Notes: generated by a model from the sequence alone, not told the origin. Positions 9,876-19,396 are shown, numbered from the stretch's first letter. The stretch: DNA of 46,894 nucleotides from RGIG8597 sp045133795 (GCA_045133795.1 JBGUUT010000010.1:1-46894), one strand, 5' to 3'. Numbers and translations are program-made.

Positions 9876-9900
9876 GTTTTTCCGGATTTTTCCGAAAAAC
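9876..9900. promoter_or_regulatory. Inverted repeat upstream of the alpha-glucosidase gene
   Basis: GTTTTTCCGGA and TCCGAAAAAC form a nearly perfect inverted repeat with a 4-base spacer, 36-60 bases upstream of the glucosidase start. It could be an operator or a leader hairpin. No regulator gene is nearby, so the role is a guess. Confidence 0.3.
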
Positions 9901-10052
9901 AGAAAAGTATTATATCAAATCGTGTTCTATAAAATAAATTATGTTATTTTTTATAATAAGAAAGACTGAAAATGTAAATTGTATATTGAAGATTTTAATA
10001 TTAATGGTAATCTTTTCCGATAAAACAGAGTAACGCAAAAAAAGGGGAAATA

Positions 10053-10532
10053 ATGGAAAAATCACTGGAAGAGAGAATTAAGAAAATTCTTGCACAATGT
10101 ACCCCGGAAGAAACTAAAAAACTGCAATCAAAAGTTGAAGCACGTAAATCCAGTGATGAACCTTTTGTAAAAGAATATAAGAACATATTAAAAAAACGCA
10201 GAGATATAGTTTCTCGTAATGAAGATAATTACCATAAAAATGAAGATTTGTCTGCTACGGATGAACGTGCGGCACAGGCGATGTTGTGGCAGAATTTAGT
10301 ATCTGAGGAAAATGTAAATTCTGAGGTACTGGGTGAAGTAAGAGATTATGTAAAGTCGCTGATTTCTAAAATGAAGAATGCTATTTTGGCATCTGTAGAA
10401 ATGGAGCTTTATATTATAAATTCGGTTTTAGATTTATTCCAAAAACAGGGATATTCAGAAAATACATTGGAACAGATAGAACAGATTACCGTAGAAGAGC
10501 TTGAAAAATTGAAAAGCGGCAAGGGAAAATGA
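10053..10532 (+). CDS. Conserved-looking hypothetical protein upstream of murB
   Basis: A 159-residue, highly charged, mostly helical soluble protein without signal peptide or membrane segment. Heptad-like runs of Lys, Glu and Leu at residues 1-60 and 110-155 suggest coiled-coil packing. I do not recognise the family. It has a GGGGAAA ribosome site before the ATG, and its stop is one base from the start of murB, so the two are one operon. Its job may relate to cell-wall synthesis or division, but only the position supports that. Confidence 0.75.
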   Translation: MEKSLEERIKKILAQCTPEETKKLQSKVEARKSSDEPFVKEYKNILKKRRDIVSRNEDNYHKNEDLSATDERAAQAMLWQNLVSEENVNSEVLGEVRDYVKSLISKMKNAILASVEMELYIINSVLDLFQKQGYSENTLEQIEQITVEELEKLKSGKGK

Positions 10533-10533
10533 G

Positions 10534-11526
10534 ATGAAAATAAGAGAAAACGTGAAGCTTGGTAAATGGACGACTTTTAAAATCGGCGGTGAAGCAAGAT
10601 ATTTTTGTGAACCGAAAAATCAGAGCGAATATCTTGAGGCAATCAGTTTTTGTTTGAAAAACGGGGTAAAACCAATGCTTTTGGGCAGCGGTGCCAATGT
10701 ATTATTCGGTGACGGAATTATAAATCGTATGATAATTTCTACATTGCATTGGGATAATATAGAAATTGAGCGAGAAGCCAGAATATTACCGCCGACGTGT
10801 ACATTAACAAAAAACGGCGGTTGTACTTCGGAACATAGAGAAAATTGTTCGATTGCGGCTTACGGTGGCTGTACGTTAAAAGAGAAGGAAAAACTTGCTG
10901 CATTAGTTCGTTTCGGTGCGGGAGTAACTATAAAAAATGCTGTAGATTTTGCAATAAAACGCGGGTTTTCCGGATTGGAATTTGCCGGCGGGCTTCCGGG
11001 AACAATCGGCGGTGCTGCATATATGAATGCTCGTTGTTACGGAAGTGAATTTTCGGAAATTATAAAGGAAGTAAGTTTTATAGATAAAGCATTGCAATAT
11101 AAAGTAATTTCCGGAGCAGATTTAGAGTATGGGTATAAACACAGTATTTTTATGGAACATCCGGAATATTGTATTGTAGATGTTGTTGTAGCTCTTATGC
11201 CGTCATCAAAGAAAAGCGTACGTGAGCTGACTAAGAAGAATTACAGCGACCGAGAAAAGAAAGGTCAGTTTGCATATCCTAGTGCCGGTTGTGTATTTAA
11301 AAATGATTATACGGTAGGAATTCCTGCCGGAAAATTGATAGATGAAGCCGGTTTAAAAGGTTTTTCTATCGGCGGAGCTGAAATTTACGATAAACACGCC
11401 AATTTCATTATTAATAAAAAAAATGCCAAAGCAATTGATGTAAAAAAAATGATTTGTGAAGTACAAAAGAGAGTGAAGGAAAAAAGCGGGATAGATTTGG
11501 AGTTGGAATTACAAATTATAGACTAA
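10534..11526 (+). CDS. murB: UDP-N-acetylenolpyruvoylglucosamine reductase
   Basis: A cytoplasmic FAD enzyme that reduces enolpyruvyl-UDP-GlcNAc to UDP-N-acetylmuramate, the second committed step of peptidoglycan precursor synthesis. 330 residues. FAD-domain motifs are TTFKIGG near 11-17, LGSGANVLF near 50-58, FAGGLPGTIGGA near 150 and NARCYG. The C-terminal substrate motif AYPSAGCVFKN carries the Cys seen in type II MurB in place of the Ser of the E. coli enzyme. Unusual: residues about 83-117 form an extra cysteine-bearing insert (CTLTKNGGC, then NCS, then GGC) inside the FAD domain. It is coupled to the upstream hypothetical gene. Confidence 0.93.
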   Translation: MKIRENVKLGKWTTFKIGGEARYFCEPKNQSEYLEAISFCLKNGVKPMLLGSGANVLFGDGIINRMIISTLHWDNIEIEREARILPPTCTLTKNGGCTSEHRENCSIAAYGGCTLKEKEKLAALVRFGAGVTIKNAVDFAIKRGFSGLEFAGGLPGTIGGAAYMNARCYGSEFSEIIKEVSFIDKALQYKVISGADLEYGYKHSIFMEHPEYCIVDVVVALMPSSKKSVRELTKKNYSDREKKGQFAYPSAGCVFKNDYTVGIPAGKLIDEAGLKGFSIGGAEIYDKHANFIINKKNAKAIDVKKMICEVQKRVKEKSGIDLELELQIID

Positions 11527-11542
11527 ATTAAAATAAATTACC

Positions 11543-11576
11543 TTGACATTATTTAACTAAGATGTTTTAAATCCCT
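11543..11576 (+). promoter_or_regulatory. Candidate promoter of the folP-cdaA-cdaR operon
   Basis: TTGACA at 11543-11548 is a perfect -35 box, followed after about 17 bases by an AT-rich TTTAAA-like -10. It lies in the gap between murB and the folP-like gene and about 95 bases before the start codon. Confidence 0.5.
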
Positions 11577-11641
11577 CCGAATAATAAAAGAAAAATGAAT
11601 AATTAAAAGAATGTCTGTTTGTAAGGGAAAAGGCGGAGGTA

Positions 11642-12829
11642 ATGGTGGAATTAAGAGCGAATTTTAATGCAAGAATATTGAAGTTAGAAAATCAGTATGA
11701 TATTCGCAGAGAACTCATAAATATAAATGCAGATAAAAGAGCGTTGGAAGTTCTTGCGTCTAATATGGAATTCATGCATATTCGTTTGGAACAAGTTGAT
11801 ACTCGTGAAGCCAACAGAATAAAACAAGAAGTTATTAAACTCGGCGGTGAAGCTGCGATTTCTCAAGAAGCGTATTCTTATACCGTACGTACAACAAGTA
11901 TGTTAATTTCTGCGTCACGTAAAAATCTTGAATTCTTAGCTAAGAAATTAGCAACACCTCAGTTTGAACTTGAAATTATAGGTAAAGAATTGGAACGCTG
12001 TTTGGATGAAGCACGCGGAAATTTTGTTATAGGAAATAAAGTTTTTGATTTTAATCATACGGCGTATTTATCCGGAATAGTTCGCCATCGTCCCGGAGTT
12101 ACAGAAAAACGCATTTTAGACAGAGTAGAAAGATTTTGTAATGCCGGTGCTGATATAATAGAAATTTTAGCCGGATATCCGGGCGGAATTCTTCAACCGG
12201 CAGCAGCGACAGAAGAAGAATGCAAAGAGTTTGCACATCTTGTTTATATGATAAAAAAGAATTTTCCTCATGTTGTGATTTCTACAGATATGGCAAAAGT
12301 CGGTGTCGCAAAAGCTGCACTTGAAGCCGGTGCCGAAATGTTTTGTAATGTAATTCCTATTCGTTACAATTTAGAATTGATTCAATTTATTGCAAAACAT
12401 AATTTACCTATGCTTTTAATGTATGCACCTAGTATAAATCGTATGCCGCAACCGTTGGGAATCGTTTCCGATATTTTACGAGATATTCAAGCTAATACAA
12501 ACTTTGCCGTAAGTAACGGAATCGCTAAAGAAAAGATTGTTATTGATCCGTCGATATGTTTCGGTAGAAAAGATAAAGATAATTTCTTGATGATGCGTCA
12601 ATTAAGTAATTTCCGTCATTTAAAAATGCCTATTTCCGTAATGTTTTCACGAAAGAGTTTCTTGAATTCATCACTTGTGGGCAGTATGAGAAAACAGCAA
12701 GTCAACAGTGTAATTTCAAATACATTAGCCGTATTGAGTAATTGTAATATTGTACGCTTGGAAAGTTCGGAACAAATTTCATTGCTCAGAAATATTTTAA
12801 ATATCTTACATCCGGCGGTAGAAGCGTAA
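11642..12829 (+). CDS. folP: Dihydropteroate synthase-like protein with N-terminal extension
   Basis: A 395-residue pterin-binding-type protein, longer than the usual 270-280. Residues about 1-125 resemble the N-terminal domain of long DHPS proteins (ANRIKQEVIKLGGEAAIS). From about 135 a TIM-barrel follows, with AGADIIEILAGYPGG, VISTDMAKVGVAKAALEAGA and VIDPSICFGR. The classic DHPS signatures are altered: NVTPDSFSDGG is replaced by NHTAYLSGI and DIGGESTRPG by EILAGYPGG. True folate activity is therefore uncertain, and a related pterin- or corrinoid-type role is possible. GGAGG is only 2 bases from the ATG but 5 from the next codon, GTG at 11645, so translation may start there. It overlaps no gene and precedes cdaA by 2 bases. 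Confidence 0.65.
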   Translation: MVELRANFNARILKLENQYDIRRELININADKRALEVLASNMEFMHIRLEQVDTREANRIKQEVIKLGGEAAISQEAYSYTVRTTSMLISASRKNLEFLAKKLATPQFELEIIGKELERCLDEARGNFVIGNKVFDFNHTAYLSGIVRHRPGVTEKRILDRVERFCNAGADIIEILAGYPGGILQPAAATEEECKEFAHLVYMIKKNFPHVVISTDMAKVGVAKAALEAGAEMFCNVIPIRYNLELIQFIAKHNLPMLLMYAPSINRMPQPLGIVSDILRDIQANTNFAVSNGIAKEKIVIDPSICFGRKDKDNFLMMRQLSNFRHLKMPISVMFSRKSFLNSSLVGSMRKQQVNSVISNTLAVLSNCNIVRLESSEQISLLRNILNILHPAVEA

Positions 12830-12831
12830 AT

Positions 12832-13638
12832 ATGATTTGGTTGACACTGAGTCCTTGGGTGATTTTTACAAATATATTTTCTGCAATTATTGATATTTTT
12901 GTTATTACGTTTATTTTTTACAGCCTTTACAGAATCTGTGCTCAGACTAAAGCCGTGCAGATTTTGCAAGGGCTTTCTGTTTTTGTGTTATTGTATGTTG
13001 TTGCCAGAATTTTAAAACTCGAAACATTTTCTTGGATTCTTGACAGGCTTGCCAATGCGGCTGTTGTTGCATTGTTTGTGTTATTTCAGCCGGAACTTCG
13101 ACGTGTTTTGACAAAAATCGGGCAGTCTGAATGGCTCGGACAGATTATAAAGAAGAATCCGAAAGATTTGGATGAGATTTTAATGGCGGTGGAGAATTTC
13201 CATTTATTATCTACCGGAGCATTAATTGTTTTTGAAAGAAATGTCGGATTAAAAAATTATATCGAAAGCGGAGAAACTATCAATTCTAAAATCTCGGCTC
13301 GACTTCTGATGACAATTTTTTATGATAAAACCGCACTTCATGACGGTGCAGTAATTATTCGTAATGACCAGATTGTAGCCGCAGCGTGTTATTTACCGGT
13401 AAGTGATAATAATACAATTGATCCGAAATTCGGAACTCGACATAGAGCGGCTCTCGGATTGGCAGAAGAAACAGACGCCATTGTTATTGTTGTTTCGGAA
13501 GAGACGGGAAAGATATCTATGGCTGTTGACGGAAAATTGTATTCCAATTATGACAAAGAAGGACTGCGTAAAGAGTTGAGTAAATTTTTAGGATATGAAC
13601 CGGAAGAAGAGGAGGTTCAGTCTGATGAAGAAGAATAA
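12832..13638 (+). CDS. cdaA: Diadenylate cyclase (c-di-AMP synthase)
   Basis: A membrane enzyme that joins two ATP into cyclic di-AMP. 268 residues: three N-terminal membrane segments (about 8-32, 42-60 and 72-86), then the DisA_N catalytic domain. The domain has DGAVIIRND at 171-179 and GTRHRAALG at 201-209, giving the DGA and RHR active-site motifs. The C-terminus is acidic. It starts 2 bases after the folP-like stop and overlaps cdaR by 14 bases. This is the standard pairing of CdaA with its YbbR-domain regulator. Confidence 0.95.
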   Translation: MIWLTLSPWVIFTNIFSAIIDIFVITFIFYSLYRICAQTKAVQILQGLSVFVLLYVVARILKLETFSWILDRLANAAVVALFVLFQPELRRVLTKIGQSEWLGQIIKKNPKDLDEILMAVENFHLLSTGALIVFERNVGLKNYIESGETINSKISARLLMTIFYDKTALHDGAVIIRNDQIVAAACYLPVSDNNTIDPKFGTRHRAALGLAEETDAIVIVVSEETGKISMAVDGKLYSNYDKEGLRKELSKFLGYEPEEEEVQSDEEE

Positions 13639-14683
13639 AAAAGCAAGTGATATTTTTTCTTCTGTAGTGGCAATCGTACGCCATAATTTTTCAATAAAGC
13701 TAGTGTGTTTTGTGTTGGCGTTGATTTTATACGTGCTTGTTGCGTTTTCAGAACAATCTGAAAAGACATTTGTTAAGAAATTGCAAATTAACGGATTGCG
13801 TGAAGATTTGATTATTTCCAATTCTCTTCCGGAAAATATAAAAATAATTGTTAAAGATAAAAAGAAAGTTCTCAACAAGTTATCGGAAGATGATTTTAAT
13901 GTTCACATCAATCTTGATTCGATTACACAACATGTCAGTAACGGAAAATCCATCAAAGTAGAATGTAATATTCCCAAAGTGATGGCATCTTTTTTCAGTA
14001 GTATAACCGTGATTCCGGAGTCTCTTGTTGTGAATGTAGAAGGGATAAAAGAAAAATCTGTTCGTCTTTCAGTTCCTACAGCGGGTAGTTTACGTCCGGG
14101 ATATTATATAAAAGAACGTAAGATAAAACCTACCGATGTACGTATTTACGGGCCGGAAAGTATTATTAATTCTATAAAAGTTATAGAAACAGAGCGTGTT
14201 GATATCAGTGATGAGTTTGAATCTTTTGAACGTCATGTAAGAATTAATTCACCTGACCCTAAAGTTGGATTTCAGGGAATGCAAAATAATACAGCGACAG
14301 TTTATTTTGTTTTGGCAAAAAAACAAGGAAGTAAGACGGTTTCTATAGAACGAGTTTATCTTACAGATTTGGATAAGAAGTTTTCCGGCAAGGTTACCAA
14401 TACTCCTGTCAGTTTGACTTTGGTTGGGTCGGAAGTGGCTGTTGCCGAATTGGAAGAAAACGATATTGTAATAGGTGTGGATTGCAGCAATGTTGTAGTT
14501 CCGGGAAATTATTCATATAAAAAAGTAGATATTGTATTACCGGGAGGGATTTCAGTATCTTCAATGAATCCGCAGATGATTGATATTACAGTAACGGAGC
14601 GTGCGGAAGAAATACCTCAACCGGAAGAAGAAAAAGTTGAAGAAACTAAAACGGAAGATGAGGCTCCGACCGTAACAGAATAG
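13625..14683 (+). CDS. cdaR: CdaA regulatory protein with YbbR domains
   Basis: A 352-residue membrane-anchored protein expected to bind and modulate CdaA from the outer face of the cytoplasmic membrane. It has one membrane segment near residues 20-42, then repeated YbbR beta modules (for example RPGYYIKERKIKPTDVRIYGP at about 150-170 as separate recognisable pieces), and an acidic Pro/Glu tail. The ATG at 13625 has GGAGG 9 bases upstream, inside cdaA. A longer in-frame start at 13595 lacks this and is not preferred. Confidence 0.88.
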   Translation: MKKNKKASDIFSSVVAIVRHNFSIKLVCFVLALILYVLVAFSEQSEKTFVKKLQINGLREDLIISNSLPENIKIIVKDKKKVLNKLSEDDFNVHINLDSITQHVSNGKSIKVECNIPKVMASFFSSITVIPESLVVNVEGIKEKSVRLSVPTAGSLRPGYYIKERKIKPTDVRIYGPESIINSIKVIETERVDISDEFESFERHVRINSPDPKVGFQGMQNNTATVYFVLAKKQGSKTVSIERVYLTDLDKKFSGKVTNTPVSLTLVGSEVAVAELEENDIVIGVDCSNVVVPGNYSYKKVDIVLPGGISVSSMNPQMIDITVTERAEEIPQPEEEKVEETKTEDEAPTVTE

Positions 14684-14692
14684 GGAGTTTTC

Positions 14693-17662
14693 ATGAGAAA
14701 AAAAATCATAACAGTAATGTTTCTTATATTTACGTCGGTGTTTTTGTACGCCGGCAAATGGGAAATGTTACTTTCTTCCGGGTTGGAAGATTTTAACAAA
14801 GGACAATATTCTTTTGCCATTACTAATCTAAAAAAATATTTACTTCTTACAAACGAAGCGGATGATATCGGGCGTTCTAAAGCGTTGTATTATCTGGCAG
14901 TCAGTTATTATTTTGACGGAAATCAAACACAGGCTTTAGTATATATGGATGAACTTTCCGTAAAGTATAAAACTTCTGATTATGCTCAGCAGATAATTTT
15001 CTGGCGTGGTCTGGTTTTCCAGAATATGGGTAATTGGTATGACGCCGAAGAACAGTTTTTACGATTTGTGAAATTACAACCGAATTCAGAATTGGAAGAC
15101 AGAGCCTTGCTTGCTACTGCAAATTGTCAATACGAACAAGGTCGGCTTGATTCTGCCATTGCAACAATTATTCGCGTCGTAAATAATGACAAAAGTGAAA
15201 AACAGGAAGAAGCGAGTGTTTTTTATGCGTATATGCTGCTGAAAAAACACGAAAATGAATTAGCCAGAGAGTTATTGGAAAGCTGGGAATTGAAGTTGGG
15301 AAAAAGCGGCAACGGTTATGAATTTCGCGACCGTTTTTGGCTTTACCTTGCAGAACTTAATTTACAATATGGTAATGATGAAGTAGCCGAGCGTCTGTTA
15401 AAGCAAATAGATGTGTATGCTTCGGGCAGTCCGTCGTCGGATACGGCGTTGCTGCGATTATCTGAAATTGAAGTACGTCAGGGAAATACGGAAGTTGCAG
15501 CAGAATATATTTTACGATTAAAAAATGAATATCCGCTTTCTACTTATAATATTGATGCATTACTTTTGACGGGAACTATTGCTTACAATGAGGGAGCTTA
15601 CGAAAAAGCGGCAGAAGTGTTTACCGAAACTGTCGGTGTAGTAGAAAGTTCATTGCATTCTCTTAAAAACAAAGAAGATTCAAAACGATTACTAACATTA
15701 AAAAGTAAAGCGATTCTTTATACCGCAGAAATTTATAATGCAATGGGAAAAAAGAATATTGCTTATGAAACTTTGATTCCGATAATCAGCGGAAATCTTC
15801 CGTTAAAGGAAGAAGCGTTAATTCGTAGCGGCGAGTTACTTTTGGAACAACGAAAAATTGCGTCATTGGGAGAATTTTTTAAGCATTATGACGACGAAAT
15901 GACGCAACTTCGTATTGATGACGGAATGAAAGTTTTAGATGAATACAAATGTACTCGTTATGATTTGCTGTATGCACGTTATCTTTATGAAGTAAAAGAT
16001 TATGAAGGTTCGCTGGTAAAAGTAGAGGATGTAGACGAAGTAAATTATTTTTATGACAATGTACTTGTGTTGCGAGCAAAAAATTATGCAGCACTGGGAA
16101 AAATGCTTGATGCAGCCGGAACTTTACGAAAATTACTTGCCAGAACGACGTCGGAAAATCGTGCAGAAGTGGCATTAAATCTTATGATAATGAATTTTAA
16201 CGGCGGTAATTATCAGGAAGTTTTGATATTAGGTGATGTTTTTCCTGTTTATTTGAAAGATGTTCAATTTTCAAAACAAAAAAGTTTGCAACTTATCGCA
16301 GATTGTCTTGTCGGAATGAGTTATATGCAACAAAAAGAATATAAAAAGAGTGAAGAGTTTTTGTTGCGAGTTCAAAAGGCAAAGGAAAGAAATGACCTGA
16401 CTGCAAAAGAGCGTAAGTTTTTAAATGAATCGTATTATTATTTAGGCTGGGTATATTATAAGCAATCAAAATATATGGATGCTGCAACGAATTTTGCGGC
16501 TGCCGGAAAATTAATAAAAAATATTGCAATGCAGCAAGACGCGTTGTTGATGGAAGGTTGGTGTTATTATTCATCATTGGATTATCAACAGGCTGCTGTG
16601 AAATTTACGGAAGTTTTCAATCGATATTATCCGTCGGATTGCGGAATGAAGGCATTGTTTCAGGCGGCTAAGTCTTATCAAAACTTAGGTAATAATTCTA
16701 AAGCACAGTCGATGTATCAGCGAATTTATAGTCAGTTGGGAGAAAATACTTTTCAATCTCAAGCTTTGTATGAATTGATTCGATTGGCATTGGCTGATAA
16801 AAAGTTTGAACAAGCGAATGCATTGGTTAACGATTTCGGGCGGCGTTTTTCTGACAGTTCTTTGTATGCCAGTGTGCTTTTGCTTCAAATGGAAAACTTT
16901 CTGGTACAAGAACGTTATTCGGAAGTTCAAAGTGCCGCTTTGAATTACCTTCAAAAATATGCAAATCGTAAAGAACAAATTGATGATGTTTATTATTGGG
17001 CAGGGTACAGTGCATATCAAAATAAAGATGATGAAACTGCATTGGCACAGTTCAATATTTTGCTGACCGATTATCCGGAAACACATTTTAAAGAAACCGT
17101 GGTTCAGTCCCAGATTGAAATTTATCGTCGAATGAAAAATTATCCGTGCGAGCTGGAACGAATTCAAGCTTATGCTCAGGAATTCGGAGATAAAGAAAAT
17201 AAATATAAATTCAGAATCGCAGAGCTTGAAGAATTACAAAAAGGAGTCGGAGTTGACGAAGCTCGACTTTTGGCAAGAAAGAAGCAAGGTGATAAAGTCG
17301 CAGAATTTGAATTAGCTAAGTTTTATTACGAAAACAGTCGGGGACAAGAAGCTTTTGATATTATGGAAAGTTTGCAAAAAGAGGATAAAGGAGTTGCCGG
17401 AGCTCGTGCAAACAATTTTATAGGTGATATTGCATATGGTAAAGGTGAATATAAAAATGCTTTGCAATATTATGCCATGACAATTTCTGAATATAAACCA
17501 ACAGCCGATGAAATGAGTGAGGCTTTGTATAAGCTTGCATATTGTTATTATAAATTAGGAGCAAAAGAACAGGCTGAAAAATATGTAGATATGGTGATTT
17601 CACGTTATCCGAACAGTCAATGGATGGGAAATGCGAAAACACTTAAAGGCGGTCTGAAATGA
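14693..17662 (+). CDS. Large exported tetratricopeptide-repeat protein
   Basis: A 989-residue periplasmic or surface-attached scaffold protein. It has a signal peptide (residues 1-20, ending FLYAG) and no other clear membrane segment. Many TPR-like helical pairs run through the whole length, for example ALYYLAVSYYFDGNQTQAL near 65 and ALYKLAYCYYKLGAKEQA near 945. GGGAG precedes the ATG. It begins 9 bases after cdaR and its stop overlaps the next start by 4 bases (ATGA), so it is coupled to the outer-membrane barrel gene. I infer a role in assembly or tethering of an envelope complex with that barrel. Confidence 0.85.
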   Translation: MRKKIITVMFLIFTSVFLYAGKWEMLLSSGLEDFNKGQYSFAITNLKKYLLLTNEADDIGRSKALYYLAVSYYFDGNQTQALVYMDELSVKYKTSDYAQQIIFWRGLVFQNMGNWYDAEEQFLRFVKLQPNSELEDRALLATANCQYEQGRLDSAIATIIRVVNNDKSEKQEEASVFYAYMLLKKHENELARELLESWELKLGKSGNGYEFRDRFWLYLAELNLQYGNDEVAERLLKQIDVYASGSPSSDTALLRLSEIEVRQGNTEVAAEYILRLKNEYPLSTYNIDALLLTGTIAYNEGAYEKAAEVFTETVGVVESSLHSLKNKEDSKRLLTLKSKAILYTAEIYNAMGKKNIAYETLIPIISGNLPLKEEALIRSGELLLEQRKIASLGEFFKHYDDEMTQLRIDDGMKVLDEYKCTRYDLLYARYLYEVKDYEGSLVKVEDVDEVNYFYDNVLVLRAKNYAALGKMLDAAGTLRKLLARTTSENRAEVALNLMIMNFNGGNYQEVLILGDVFPVYLKDVQFSKQKSLQLIADCLVGMSYMQQKEYKKSEEFLLRVQKAKERNDLTAKERKFLNESYYYLGWVYYKQSKYMDAATNFAAAGKLIKNIAMQQDALLMEGWCYYSSLDYQQAAVKFTEVFNRYYPSDCGMKALFQAAKSYQNLGNNSKAQSMYQRIYSQLGENTFQSQALYELIRLALADKKFEQANALVNDFGRRFSDSSLYASVLLLQMENFLVQERYSEVQSAALNYLQKYANRKEQIDDVYYWAGYSAYQNKDDETALAQFNILLTDYPETHFKETVVQSQIEIYRRMKNYPCELERIQAYAQEFGDKENKYKFRIAELEELQKGVGVDEARLLARKKQGDKVAEFELAKFYYENSRGQEAFDIMESLQKEDKGVAGARANNFIGDIAYGKGEYKNALQYYAMTISEYKPTADEMSEALYKLAYCYYKLGAKEQAEKYVDMVISRYPNSQWMGNAKTLKGGLK

Positions 17663-19338
17663 AAAGAAGTTTTATAAATATTGCGTGTTTTTTTGTTACT
17701 TTTTCAATTTTTGCTCAATCGGCGGAAAATGCACCGACTGAGATTCTTTTACCGGAAATTGATATTCAGATTCAAGATATGAAAGAAATCCATGTGGAAA
17801 CTCTTGAGGATTCCGGAGAGTTTCTTAATATCGAACTTGACCCGTTGGTAAAACCGGAAATTACGCAGTCGATAAAAGTTGATTTGGAAAAAACTTTACC
17901 GGCAAGGCTCGATGCTCCGGATAAAAAGAAACCGGTAGATGCGTTGATAAAATTTGGTTACGGTGCAAATAATAATATGCTTGCTGATTTTTCCGTATTT
18001 ATCAGGGAGTTAAATCCTAATTTGGCAGTGACTTATTCTCGTCGTGCAAAAGATAATTTTTGGATAGATAAGCCGCGTCAGCGTAATTATTATTCTACGG
18101 ATAAGCTTACGGCAGATGTTAATTATTCTAAAAGTTTTTTTAGTTTGGATACTAATTTAGGCTTTTATTCAAATACAATTTTTTTGCAAAATCAAAGTAT
18201 TTACCAAAATATGGGCAAGAAGCTTTTAAATCTGGACGTGACGCCGTCGCTGAAGTTCGGTGCAAAAAGCGAGTTGTCTTTTGCGTTACACAATTCATTT
18301 TTCTTTACGGATTTGAATGACGGAGAAAGCGAAGTTGTTGATTATAAAAACGGTTTTGATTATTTCTTAGAGTCAAATGTCGTATTTTCGCAAGTATTAA
18401 TGAATGATAATTATCTTAATTTTAATCTAGGTTATGATTTAAATTATTTTGATACAACGGCAAACGGGACTGAAGATTTACTGAAGCGACGAATGTTTCA
18501 TGCATTAAAAATGGGAGTGAATTATTCCGGAATATTTAAAGACGCATTTTATTTGTCCGGTAAGCTTGATTTTTACGGACAGTGGAAAGGCGGAGAACAA
18601 AACAGTAATGAATCCTGGCGTAATATTGATAAAATTGATAATCCTTTTTTCTGGTCAATGTTACCGTGGGTGAATATTGGTTACAATTTTAAAGAATATT
18701 TTAACTGTTTTGCGGAAGGCGGAATTTTGCTTCGGAAGCAATCGGACAGAGAATGGTTTCAAGAAAACGATTATTCTTTGATTCCCGAAGATATTACACC
18801 CGGACGACATTGTTATTTCAAGACCGGAATCAAGGCGATGTACGGTGGTTATATTACCGGTTATACAAATTTGGAGTTTGCTTATAACTGGGGCGGCTAC
18901 AAATGGGCGTTAATAAATGAAGATGAAATGCTTTATACTTTGGAAAAGTGCGATTCTTTTGATTTGATATTACGCATGGGACTTACTGCAAGTTATCGTC
19001 AAATTGTGAAAGTTACGGCAGAATGGGAGCATGAATTTTTGGATAGATTGACATTTGAGCCGGGAGATAGTTTAAAAGCTCGCCTTGATTTAGGAGTTTC
19101 TCGTGCCGGCTTGCAGTTTTTCTTCCAATTTACCGGAAAATTCTTGCGTGAGGATGACAGAGGTAACGCAATGGATAATTTGTATTTACTCGATGCGGGG
19201 ATAGATTGGACGTATATGGAAAGAATGGGAATAGGGGCAGAGTTTTCTAACATAATATATACCGGCAAACATCAGTTGAAACGTGGATATGATGAACCGG
19301 GATTTGAATTTATTGTTTATACAAAAATCGGGTTCTGA
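17659..19338 (+). CDS. Predicted outer-membrane beta-barrel protein
   Basis: A 559-residue exported protein. It has a signal peptide (residues 1-19, ending IFAQSA), then a short acidic linker (about 25-95) holding IEL and IQI repeats. Long alternating Tyr/Phe/Asn strands continue to the last residues FEFIVYTKIGF, a typical barrel terminus with a final phenylalanine. The family is not recognised by name. Its ATGA overlap with the TPR gene implies a two-component envelope module. It is followed by the tRNA-Gln promoter, and no terminator hairpin was seen directly after it. Confidence 0.75.
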   Translation: MKRSFINIACFFVTFSIFAQSAENAPTEILLPEIDIQIQDMKEIHVETLEDSGEFLNIELDPLVKPEITQSIKVDLEKTLPARLDAPDKKKPVDALIKFGYGANNNMLADFSVFIRELNPNLAVTYSRRAKDNFWIDKPRQRNYYSTDKLTADVNYSKSFFSLDTNLGFYSNTIFLQNQSIYQNMGKKLLNLDVTPSLKFGAKSELSFALHNSFFFTDLNDGESEVVDYKNGFDYFLESNVVFSQVLMNDNYLNFNLGYDLNYFDTTANGTEDLLKRRMFHALKMGVNYSGIFKDAFYLSGKLDFYGQWKGGEQNSNESWRNIDKIDNPFFWSMLPWVNIGYNFKEYFNCFAEGGILLRKQSDREWFQENDYSLIPEDITPGRHCYFKTGIKAMYGGYITGYTNLEFAYNWGGYKWALINEDEMLYTLEKCDSFDLILRMGLTASYRQIVKVTAEWEHEFLDRLTFEPGDSLKARLDLGVSRAGLQFFFQFTGKFLREDDRGNAMDNLYLLDAGIDWTYMERMGIGAEFSNIIYTGKHQLKRGYDEPGFEFIVYTKIGF

Positions 19339-19356
19339 TAATATCTAAACTTTTTC

Positions 19357-19385
19357 TTGACAAAATATGGCTAATAATTTATACA
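19357..19385 (+). promoter_or_regulatory. tRNA-Gln promoter
   Basis: TTGACA at 19357-19362, a 17-base spacer and TATACA at 19380-19385 make a near-consensus sigma-70 type promoter. It ends 12 bases before the tRNA gene. Confidence 0.8.
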
Positions 19386-19396
19386 CCTAGCAACTA

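Noticed and set aside
13595..13624. Earlier start for cdaR
   Set aside because: GGAGG sits upstream of the ATG at 13625, and the extra ten residues are out-of-frame cdaA sequence.
16685..17167. 160-residue minus-strand frame inside the TPR gene
   Set aside because: It is the antisense of a clear coding region, lacks a ribosome site and has no recognisable protein features.
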